DNA from: Neurospora tetrasperma FGSC 2508 | Taxonomy: Eukaryota; Ascomycota; Sordariomycetes; Sordariales; Sordariaceae | Direction of reading: 5' to 3' | Length of the DNA: 64,000 nucleotides | Assembly (NCBI RefSeq): GCF_000213175.1 | Contig: NW_009799179.1 | Coordinates: forward strand, 3,194,723 to 3,258,722 | Part shown: piece by piece, positions 39,101-49,118 of the stretch | Layout of the letters: each line of letters opens with the position of its first letter | Numbering within the stretch: the first letter of the stretch is position 1 | Translations under genes and position numbers: made by a program | Notes under the pieces: model-generated | Database searches by the model: none | The model's input: the letters and a program-made list of their open reading frames with translations, nothing else | Told to the model about the DNA's origin: nothing

Positions 39101-39756
39101 CCTTGGATTCTAAGCGATCTCGCCGGTCCTTCTCGATGGGAATGGGGAAGAAGTCTTCTGGAGGCAGTATCACTGGTTCCAATGGCTCTCAGGAGAAGTC
39201 TAATAAGCGGTTCTCTTTCATCCCCCCTTCGCTATCAAGGGCCTTCGGCTACAACAAAGAGGATGAGCCTCCAGCTCTCGATTCACAACAGGACCTGCCC
39301 ATCCAGGAGCCCTCATCCGTTGACCAATTTCTGGGCCGGGAACAAAATGTGAGCGCGACCACTGTTGACGGGATGTACACTCAGCTTCAGGACTCGCAAC
39401 AGGGCTCACCAGCGGTCAACACTCAATACCAATACGGACGACCATCCGCTAGCCAAGGCTTCATGCCCGGGACCATGCCTAACGCTGGATCGGACCCGTC
39501 TGTCAACAGCATGCCTCAGGCACCTGGGTCGACTCCTCAACTGCAGGCCATGATACAGCAGGACGGATTATACGATGCCCGCAAGGGTAACAACCGGGCG
39601 AATCGAGGTGTTCTGCAAAAGAACAAACGTTTTGTGGACTATGAAGGAGATGGCTTTGCGCGACCTCACGATCACTCCGGCAGCAGCGGTCCTGCAAGAA
39701 AGGTTATGGACTTCTTCAGGAGACGCGGCAAGGCTCGGGGTGGTGAAAATAACTGA
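36134..39756 (+). CDS. kin4: Serine/threonine protein kinase, Kin4 family
   Basis: Predicted 1168-aa kinase; Kin4-type kinases act in the spindle-position checkpoint and cell polarity in yeasts (family knowledge). Exons are 36134-37129, 37195-37788 and 37840-39756, both introns phase 0 and about 50-65 bp. A disordered N-terminus (1-300) carries an Ala-Gln repeat at 233-257. The kinase domain runs from about 305: glycine loop GEGEFGKV (314-321), VAIK lysine K336, HRDLKLEN (H429-D431), DFG (449-451), and activation-loop [12 protein letters not shown] (T497, APE 506-508). An insert of roughly 40 acidic and polar residues between DFG and T497 ([20 protein letters not shown] and on) is characteristic of Kin4 proteins. 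The C-terminal 550 residues are Ser/Pro/Gln rich and end in a basic [15 protein letters not shown] segment that could bind membrane. Start is the first in-frame ATG (context GAAAATGTC). Confidence 0.93.
36830..36904 (+). repeat. Ala-Gln dipeptide repeat in the Kin4 gene
   Basis: A GCNCAR hexamer repeats about 12 times, encoding alternating Ala and Gln with one His, at residues 233-257. Codons vary (GCG, GCA, CAA, CAG), so it is not a pure DNA microsatellite. It lies in the disordered N-terminal region and probably varies among strains. Confidence 0.85.
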
Positions 39757-41380
39757 AGTGATGGCGAAACGGATATACCATCGATATATGAGCTTTTCGC
39801 TCGCAGCCGATCAATGAAATAGGGCTGGACATTCGCTTCGTTTTTATTTTCGGCGGCCCTGTGGTGGCTTGCGCGGGACCTGACGGTCGGCTATCTCGAC
39901 GGCTGGGTTTTGGGTCACGCAGCTTACTTGCGAACGGGAGTTCGTCAATATGCCTTTGTAATCATTCGAGATCGAGCAACGAACAGATCTTAAAAGCCAT
40001 TTCCCTGATCTCAATTGGCGGCTGAGCGATAGGTCTATATCGAGTCATCTCACTGTTGTATCAGAAATCAGTGGCAACCTCGGATGCGGATATACCCATA
40101 GCTACGAATGTTGCTTATATCTACTCATTGCGACGGCTAAAGAAGGGAGACCGAGTGTGTGTGGCGGGGAGAAAGACGGATGTTCCCTCCATGGGCAGGT
40201 TGCCATAACGGGGGCTAGGACGGGGCTGCGAAACAAGAAGACATCTTTTGTGCCACTTTTGTAATAAGTTGTTTTTTGTTATTTTTTTTTCTTCTGCATT
40301 CTTCTGTCTGTCTTCGTATCTCTCTACTCCTTGTTGGCAAAGGGAGTTACAATCGAATGTGGGATGCCCTCTACTATTGTTTAGCTGGAGTTGTTTTGGT
40401 GTTAAAGGTTCCAGAGACTTTCTTTTTCCAGCTTATAGGGCAAGCGGGGGATATGTATGGTAGTGAGTGGTTTTGTCATTGATTATCTATCACCTAGTTT
40501 GGCATGCATGAAGGGGCGTACGATATCCTTTCCTCTGCGAACAGTATCAACCTCTATGTACCTGTTGAGATGTCACGGATCATATGGTTATGATTTCTTT
40601 TAGCGAAGCCTGTTTACACTTTTGCCGTATTTAACTTGTCATCTTCACATCTTCATGAGCACGCGGAGTAGAAGATAGGTTTGATGTCGAGGAACTGGTG
40701 TCTGATGATTCACAAGGAGGAGATGTCGATAAGGGTGTGCATCGAGTGGGCATTCTCTTATGTTGCTCGTGGCGGGCGAAGTTGAGCGATGGCATGCTGC
40801 CGACGGCGGGGACCCATGTGCACAAGGTGGCGATTGAGTGGTATGACCATTGTAGGTAAACACTATACTGTGGCGATGAAGTCGTGGAAGTGAGGCTCTT
40901 GGAGTTGAATGATGTACCTCTACTGCAAAGTGGAACGGAGTTTGTACATACCCAACCTGCAACGCACTGATTGACGGACCACTGAGCGTGCACGGCCTGT
41001 GAGCCCTGGCGTGCCTGGTCCAAAGTCCAAACACGATACCATGAATGGGGAGACCTTGATGGCTAGACCAGACCGTTCACAGCCCCTGAATCCAATGGCT
41101 AGACCTACCTGACCTCCAAGGTAAACAAAATCGCGAAATGGTACGTACTGGCAGCCGTTCGCCACTGCCAATTGTTGACTCACAACTGTCAGGCCACCTG
41201 CTGAGTCCGGTCCTTATCAGGGTCACCGTACCCCGCCGCCGGGCATTGGATTCCCTTCCGACGGAAGCTTGGAACTGCCCCGCCAAAATTCACCTTTCCG
41301 CGTCCGCGAATTCCACTATCAGGTCTCCGCGCCCAATTCACTTTACTACACCACGCTAGTATCGAATTCAACAAAGCAAC
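39757..41380. other. Intergenic, kinase 3' / AspRS 5' regions
   Basis: This 1.6-kb interval lies between two plus-strand genes. Minus-strand frames at 40631-41034 overlap each other and have low-complexity Ser/His/Thr composition, with no domain. The last 300 bp should contain the AspRS promoter and leader. I see nothing else. Confidence 0.45.
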
Positions 41381-43391
41381 ATGGCCGACAGCGCTGCTAC
41401 CACTCCCGCACCCCCCGCCGAACAGCAGCCTCCCGCCGCTGCTCCCGCTGCCGCCCCCGCTGCCGAAGGCGCTGAGGGCGAGGGCGAGGGTCCATCCAAG
41501 AAGGCGCAAAAGAAGGCTGAGGCCAAGGCCAAGAAGGAGGCCGAGAAGGCTCGCCGCGCTGCTGAGCGTGAGGCCGCTGCTAAGGCTGCCGGCAAAACCA
41601 CCGGACCGACCGAGGATCTCGCCAAGGACAACTATGGTGTCGTCAAGGAGAGGAAGGGACAATTCGAGCTGTCGGCTGATGTCGAGGATGTCAACTTGAA
41701 GAACATTGGCGAGGAGCACGTCGGCAAGGCTGTCATTGTTAGGGCCTGGGTCCAAAATGCCAGAATCCAAGGGTAGGTTTGCTTCTCCGGACCTGTTGTC
41801 TGTTCTACAGCCACCAACGCAGCAAGATGGGCTGACCGGCTTCTTACACTGTTACAGCGCCAAGATGGCATTCGTCGAGCTGCGCGAAGAGGGCGCGTGG
41901 ACCATCCAGGGTGTTTTGGTCGCCAGCAACGAAGGCACGCCTGTGAGCAAGCCCATGGTCAAGTTCGCGGCCGGTATCAACCCCGAGAGTTTCGTCGTCG
42001 TCGAGGGTACCGTCCAGAAGCCCCTCGAGCCCGTCAAGAGCTGCAAGGTTTCCAACTACGAGCTGCACATCCGCAAGATCTTCGTTCTCGCCGCTGCCCC
42101 CCAGATGCTCGGCATGACTCTGGCTGCCGCCAACCGTCCCATCACCAACTTCAGCGACGAGGAGCCCGCCCCGGAGAAGGCTGCCGAGGATGGTGTCGAT
42201 AAGCTTTCCATCGCCGCCGAGTCCTCCATCCCCGCCGCCACCATGCTCACCCATCTCGACAACATTATCATGCACAAGCGCGCCCCTGTTCAGCAGGCTA
42301 TTGCCGATATCCGTATGGAAGTCAAGGATTTGTTCAGGTCCTACCTCAAGAGCCACGGCTTCAAGGAGTTTGAGCCTCCCTGCTTGATCGGTGCTGCCTC
42401 TGAGGGTGGTGCCAACGTTTTCCGCATGCCCTACTTCGACAAGGAGGCTTTCCTCGCCCAGTCTCCTCAGTTCTACAAGCAGTTTGAGATTGCTGGCGGC
42501 AGGAAGCGCGTATTCAGCATTGGTCCCGTATTCAGAGCCGAGAACTCCAACACCCCAAGACACATGACTGAGGTAAGCTAGGCGAAGGATGTTGGAAATG
42601 TAAGGGCAGTTTTGGGGCTGACATGTGTCCTCCTAGTTCACTGGTCTCGATTTGGAAATGGAGACCAAGAAAGACTACAGAGAGGTTCTCCTCATGCTCG
42701 AGGGCGTCTTGCTTCACATCTTCCGCGGCATTAAAGAACGCTGCGCGGCCGAGATCGAGCTCGTTCGCTCCGTTTATCCCGCGGAGGAGTTCCTTCTCCC
42801 CGAGCCTGGCAAGGAGGTCAGGTTGACCTTTGCTGAGTATGTATTTCCCTAGCAAACCCCACCTGCCCCTGAAAATCGCCATCACCGTGATAGCTGACGC
42901 GGCTGAATTCTAGGGGTCAGAAGCTTCTGCGCGAGGAGGGTCCCGAGGAGTTCCGTAACGTGACCGACGATGAAGACATGAGCACCCCTCAGGAGAAGGC
43001 CCTTGGCGCCATTGTCCGCAAGAAGTTCAACACGGACTTCTACGTGCTCGACAAGTTTCCCGAGGGTGCGAGACCCTTTTACGCCAAGCTCGACGATGCC
43101 AACCCCAAAGTCACCAACGCCTTCGACTTCTTCCTCCGCGGCCAGGAGATCTTGTCGGGTGGTCAGCGTATCAATGACCCCGAGGAGCTCGAGGCCCGCA
43201 TCATCCAGAAGGGTGTTGACCCCAAGAGCGCCGGAATTAAGGACTACGTCGACGTGTTCAGACAAGCCGGTGTGCCTGCCCACGGTGGTGGTGGCATCGG
43301 TCTTGACCGCGTGGTTGCGTGGTTCCTTAACCTGCCTAGTGTCCACCTTGCGGCGTACTACCCCAGGACGCCCAAGAGGTTGCTTCCTTAA
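41381..43391 (+). CDS. dps1: Aspartyl-tRNA synthetase, cytoplasmic
   Basis: Class IIb aminoacyl-tRNA synthetase (594 aa) that charges cytosolic tRNA-Asp. Exons are 41381-41772, 41858-42572, 42637-42836 and 42914-43391, introns 64-85 bp with matching phases. Residues 1-75 are an Ala/Pro-rich then Lys/Ala-rich extension (KKAQKKAEAKAKKEAEKA), like the tRNA-binding helix of yeast AspRS. An OB-fold anticodon-binding domain follows (about 90-200), then the catalytic core: QSPQFYKQF, motif 2 FRAENSNTPRHMTEF (356-370) continuing into TGLDLEM, and motif 3 GGGGIGLDRVV (560-570). The stop comes after YYPRTPKRLLP. Two spots depart from the usual AspRS consensus: Pro for His in NTHRHLTEF (P364) and TP for DP in FPRDPKRL. 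These may simply be a filamentous-fungal variant. Confidence 0.95.
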
Positions 43392-45323
43392 ATGACTTAA
43401 TCATCGGTGGGGGAATCGGAAGATGTGCGATTTGTGTTGTGAAGCCACGAAGCGTGTTGGTTTTACTAGATTTTTCACGACATAGAGCTGATGCCAAACA
43501 AACAAAAAGTTACTATGATTCTTTGACGATGATACATCTTGCGAGACTTGACGCACGGGTTAGGCTTGACGGACGACGCCTGTCATACGACCACAATGAA
43601 GCTAGCTTGAATTCTGCGTTTTTGGTGAGTCGCTCGGGTTATTCGGCCATGAAGACTACCTACTGTAAGGCCTTTGTTACGACTTGGGTATTGCACCACG
43701 ACAACGGATGGCTGAGGTCTTTGTCAAGGGGAACGGACGTAAGCTGCACCGGCGACCGCAGCTAGGTACCTGCAGCGCATGGGCTTTGCAACCACATGAA
43801 GCGATGCCTCGCGCTGCAGTGGGTGGTGTCGTTATCAATGAAAGGTGCACTTAGCTCCGCCATTCCTCTTCATCGAACCAGGCCGTCAATCACAGTAGTA
43901 TCTTCCTTGCCATCAAAAAGTTACCTTGGTCTCAGTATCAGCGTCTGGTTTCACACTAGGGGGTCGGAGGCTGGGTTACGTGCTGCAATGGCAGGAAGGT
44001 GTACATAGGTAGTAAATGGGCCTTGCACTACCTAAAGGTGAAGGTAAGCTAAAGCGTGCCATTTATGCGAAGCAGCCATGGCAGCCACCCTGCAAATGTT
44101 GCTTTGCCGACTTCTTGCTTGGACCCAGCCAAACTGCCACATTTGGCTTGTGCAGCTGTCGCATTGACCGCCGCTTTACTTGTATACACATAGATATGCA
44201 TCACCTCGTCAGCGGCATTGCCAAAGAATTTGGAAGGTTCCATCTCGTCCATCTTTCTGCTGATCGCACGAGTTTGCGGATTGCGACTATTGGATACCAG
44301 AACCATAGCTAATCTGCTCACCGTCCGATATGAGCATTGTGTTGCGGACCTGTGAGCTTCATTGGTGGTGCTATAACAACATTGAATGATCAATGCGACC
44401 GGTCAAATGACTGCTGAAAAAGGAAAACCGGGGGAAGCTTGGTCGTCCCAATCGATGGGTCATTGCGTGTTCCCACTTCTTCCATGTGTTCCTCTTGTCC
44501 ACTACACCTCAGTAGTGTAGTGTAAAATAAATTCAAGGGACCTCTTCCACATCATAACAAGCGATACACTTATCCAGCCATACGCCACGTTACGGCAACC
44601 ACTCAACGCATCTGGATCTGAATCGTGAATCTAGAAAAGACGGAAAGTAGATAGAAGGCTTAAGGGAACGCTCACGTGCCCCAAAGTATAAACTAGGTTG
44701 GGTGACATTGGATACCACCCAGGAGCGACTCACGGCAAGCCCTGTTTCCATTCAGCCCTCACCGCCGCGGAGAATACCTATCAACAAACTCCGCCGCATT
44801 GGAGTCCGGGATGAGGTCAGCGGGTGGCACGCTTGAACCCTTTCACACCTATTTGAAGTGACGAATTCGGCCTAGCGTGCCGATTGGTGAAGCGAGCCAG
44901 CCTCCCGTCTCGCAGCGGCCTCCCAGGGCACTAGGTACCTATACCCAGCCAGTTGGCCCCACCAGGCAACGACAGTCAACGCCAAGCCTGTTGTCGATCC
45001 CCCGGTCTTTGCCCCTTCCACCCACGTCCCACCTTAAGTTGTTCACCTCTTCCCTTTCTTGGCACGGCCTTATAAACCCCGGTGCCTATCTGCTACCTGC
45101 CCAACGTTGTCTCTACATCTGTCCGACTTCCCGGCCCAAGCAACCAACCTAGTAGTGATAATCCCCAAGCCACTTGGCATCAACAACTTCGTTTCGGACT
45201 TACAACATCCCCCCCGCATCTGCATTTTCGAGCCTTCAGTTATCTTTCTTTTCCGTCGGTTGCAGAGCAGTGCGGTTGAACAAGTACACGCCCTCCCTCG
45301 AACGAGTTGACCGGTCCATTTCG
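43392..45323. other. Intergenic, AspRS 3' / exchanger 5' regions
   Basis: 1.9 kb with no domain-bearing frame. The last 450 bp become C-rich and look like promoter and leader. A TATAAA at 45071-45076 is treated separately. Part of the leader is open in frame with the exchanger (from 45174) but has no ATG before 45324. Confidence 0.45.
45071..45076 (+). promoter_or_regulatory. TATA-like box of the exchanger gene
   Basis: TATAAA lies about 250 bp upstream of the exchanger ATG inside a C-rich stretch. The position would allow a leader of roughly 200 nt. The call rests on the motif alone. Confidence 0.3.
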
Positions 45324-48119
45324 ATGAAGGAACCTTTGAATAATTCCTCGTACACAAATCGCATTCGCTCCTGGGTAAACCCCAAGACGCATGGAGCTCC
45401 AGGCCCCGTCAGCTTGCTTCCCATAAGCAATTCTCCTCCCATCACCACCACTACCACAACCGACACCACTCCCACAGTCGGCCAGAATGCCACGCTCAAC
45501 GACAGCAGCCGCGGCGGGAATGTGCCCTCCGCGCACGAACAGCCCCAGACCTCCACAGACTCTTCATCAACCGGCGGCCATCACAAGGAGGATAGCAGTA
45601 ATGGCGCCAAATCCCCGACGGCTGCATCACACCAAGCTGCGGGGCAGGGGCCTGAGTTAGAAACTACCGTCTCTGCTGCCGCTCAGGAACAAGAGCAGAA
45701 GCAGAAGCCGAACGTCGCAGTTAGATTTGGGAAGGTCCTCAAGCAGGTCTTGTTTCACAACAAGCTCGTGAACTTGATGTTGGTCTTTGTCCCTGTTGGC
45801 ATTGTTGTCAGCCAGCTACCAGGCTCTTCGCCCGGTCTCATCTTCGCCATGAATGCCCTTGCCATCGTTCCTCTTGCCGGCCTCCTCAGTTATGCCACCG
45901 AAAGCGTGGCCCGTAAGCTTGGAGACTCGCTCGGCGCCTTGTTGAATGTCACGTTCGGCAACGCTGTAGAGCTGATCATTTTGTAAGCCCAAAAATGAAG
46001 AAGAAAAAAAAAAAAGTCCCCTAACTTTTTGGGACTGCTGTGCTAACACACCTATCTTCGATAGCATGTACGTTTTCTGCCCTGCCAGTCCAGGTGCGCC
46101 ATTCCCTGTCCAAATTTGTCCATGTGCTTACAAAGTCCGTTTCGTTCAACGTTTACAGCATCGCCCTCGTCAAAGTAAGCTTTCCGAGTTCTAATCGCAC
46201 ACCACGGGGTTAATGTTGCTAACAACGGTTTCAGGACGAGCTCAGCATCGTACAGGCTTCGCTCCTTGGCTCAATCTTGGCCAACCTGCTCCTCATCCTG
46301 GGCATGTCGTTCTTGCTTGGCGGTCTTCGTTTCCGTGAACAGGTTCGTTCAATCACCTGCTTGAAATGTGAACCCTTAATGGAGCCTTGTCATTGACTCA
46401 ACTTGTGCAGATTTACAACAGCACCGTCACCCAAATGAGTGCTTGTCTTCTCAGTTTGAGTGTTATTAGCCTCGTCCTGCCTGTATGCTCATCCTCGTGC
46501 CATCTTATTTGATTATGACCTGCTGACGCTCTTACAGACTGCCTTTCATTATTCTTTTACGGACGTGAATGACGCCGACAAGAAGACTTTGAAGATCAGC
46601 CGCGGCACCAGTGTTGTAAGCTTTGACTTATTTCCGACGGCAAACTTCCAACGCTGACTTCTCACAGATTCTTCTGCTCGTATACGTCATCTATCTTCTC
46701 TTTCAGCTCTTGTCTCACTCTTACCTTTACGAATCCACCCCTCAGCATATTATTGATGAGGAGTCTACTCCGGGACCCGCCGCCGGCTGGCTCGATTCCT
46801 CAAGCTCTGGCAGCGACTCTTCGACAGATTCGGACTCGTCGGACTCGGACTATTCCCGCGAGACAGTCTCCAAGAGAATGAAACGTGTAATGCGTGGTGG
46901 TCACCGCAGGAGAAAGTCAAGCATCATTTCCAACCTTACGAGCGAGAGCGTCGTTGCAGGTCAAGAAAGGACCCCTTCGTTCGGCACCAGTGATGCTGTC
47001 CCTGGCTACGATGAAGCCACACAAGAGGCATCGTCATCGCGACCCGCACTGGCCGTTAATTTGCGTAGTCCTACAACTGAAGGAAACGAGGAGGCTGTTG
47101 AAGACGAGAAGCATCACCGCAGGCGGCACCGGTATAAGCGACACATGAAGAAGCATCGCAAGCACAAGCACAAGAAGCATCACCACAACGGATCTCAGGA
47201 GTGCATGAATGGACAAACCATCGATGAAAACGCCGAGATTCAGCCGGATGTTGCGCCAACACTGTTATCGCCTGGCGAGCCCCGTTGTGTCGACTTTGCC
47301 GTGGAACCTGCTAGCTCTGCCGATAACGCTCAGGCTGAGACGTCAGCTGGCCGCCGCCCTTTCCCCGGTCTTCGCGGCATGTCCCTTCGTCCTGTTGCCA
47401 GGAACTTGGCGCCGGCTGTGTTTGTCACTGGCCCTGATTCCGTCAACTCTCCACCGGCCTCTTCCGGCCCTGTTCCGCGCGTCCGTTACGGCATTCGCAG
47501 GACGAACTCGCTGCCGGACCGCCTCAGCCAATCACTGTACCGTCCTCAGGGTGCCTTGATGCCTTCGCAGATTCCAATGTCCGCTGTTGTTGACGGCGCT
47601 ATCCCCGATAAAGACGGCGATCATCCCGACGACTTGTCCCGCGTCAGCGCTATCATCCTCTTGCTCGTATCTACCGTCTTGGTAGCCGTCTGCGCCGAGT
47701 TCATGGTTGACTCGATTCACGACCTGGTCGAGACTGCCAAGGTTCCAGAGCTCTTCATTGGCTTGATTATCCTTCCCATCGTCGGCAACGCCGCTGAACA
47801 TGTCACGGCTATTACCGTTGCCATGAAGAATAAGATGGATCTGGCGATCGGCGTCGCTGTGGGTAGTTCTATCCAAATCGCCCTCTTCATCACGCCGCTT
47901 GTCGTCATTATTGGTTGGTGCATGGACAAAGACATGACGCTCTACTTCACGCTGTTCGAGACGGTCTGTCTGTTCGTCTCAGCTTTTATCGTCAATTTCT
48001 TGGTGTTGGATGGCAGGAGTAACTACTTGGAGGGAGCGCTGTTGTGTGCGACATACGTCATCATAGCCTTGGTGTCATTTTACTCCCCTAACCCGACCGA
48101 GCCGGGCCAGAGTGCTTAG
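45324..48119 (+). CDS. Vacuolar-type Ca2+/H+ exchanger (CAX family) with long hydrophilic insert
   Basis: Predicted 795-aa cation/proton antiporter that would load Ca2+ into the vacuole or another acidic store. Exons are 45324-45982, 46065-46067 (3 nt), 46159-46174 (16 nt), 46235-46342, 46411-46482, 46538-46615 and 46668-48119. The first alpha repeat reads FGNAVELIIFIIALVK with E216; the second reads GNAAEHVTAI with E689. The 3-nt microexon is needed to restore IFIIAL at full family length (see findings); skipping it keeps frame but loses one Ile. Residues 1-155 are a polar, Ser/Thr-rich tail. Between the two membrane halves an insert of about 300 residues (336-635) carries an Asp/Ser-acidic patch, then a Lys/His/Arg-rich patch (RRRHRYKRHMKKHRKHKHKK) that could bind metal or act as a regulatory region. 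Start is the first in-frame ATG. Confidence 0.92.
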
Positions 48120-49118
48120 AGAGACGCCACAGGGACGGTCAATGTCACAGAGGACGAAGGATATGGTTGATTCATAAGGAATATGCGGAAGCTATGAGGG
48201 AGGACATTTTATACCTTTTCTTTCTACATGCCAGCACACCGGATCACGGGATGTAGCTGAGCTGTTTATGTACTTGCTGCTTCAATGTGCATCAGTTACT
48301 GGGCTGGCACGGTTGGTTGGATTCTGGTCTGTGGCAGCAGTTTGGGGAACGATTACCGGTACGGGTACGGCTCTGACGAAATGGGACTGGCCCGATGTTA
48401 ATGATGGCTGCTGGACACCAAGCGGTAGAATATCATGCGATAATGGAATCACGAATTGACCTGGGAGCGAATTGTGCTGCATATGAACCAGTCTAATGTA
48501 ATGTTGACATCTGATATTCACTAGTATCAATGTGGTTACCTCTTATCTTTGATGCCCGGCTCCTAGTGAACAGCGAGAACGTTGAAAGGGGCAACCCGGC
48601 CGTAGTTATTAACAGTGCGCAGCTAGAGTGTGTTACCTTGACACTACAGTAATACGGTACGGCAACAGTTCAGTCAGTCGTTCAGTCGGTGCCGGCCTCA
48701 CTGCAGCTGCAGCAGAACGCGGCGCTCCCCTGCAAAGATCATGCTTGTCCCCCGTAAAAATGCCGATCCACCAAAACCACTACCATATTCATAACAAGAT
48801 AAAACAACGAAATCAAGGGCTAAATACACAAGTTCAACTGCAATCGAATGCCCTATTACCATAGAGGTAGTTCTTCTTTTGATTCCACGCTTCGCTGTAT
48901 GATTGATCGTTGCTAAGGAAGCGTTACGAGCGGTCCCGTCTGCCTTTGTTTTGGTGGATCAGTTTTGGAAGGGGTGGGGAGCGAGAGATGGAACCTTTCG
49001 TGGCTTCGCGTGGATCGACCCGCGCACTCAATTTCACAATTGTCGGACCCTCGACCGCCGTAGCAAATCGTCGCCAACTCCGCGTCCACAACCACGACTG
49101 TAAAGGGAATTTCGCACC
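48120..49118. other. Intergenic, exchanger 3' / Clr5-gene 5' regions
   Basis: One kilobase between two plus-strand genes. No frame shows a domain. It should hold the exchanger 3' untranslated region and polyadenylation signals and the promoter of the Clr5 gene. Nothing else is seen. Confidence 0.45.

Noticed and set aside
41844-42563. 239-residue minus-strand open frame
   Set aside because: Antisense shadow of AspRS exon 2, produced by GC-rich third positions.
45174-45323. N-terminal extension of the exchanger
   Set aside because: Open in frame but no ATG; the first ATG is at 45324.
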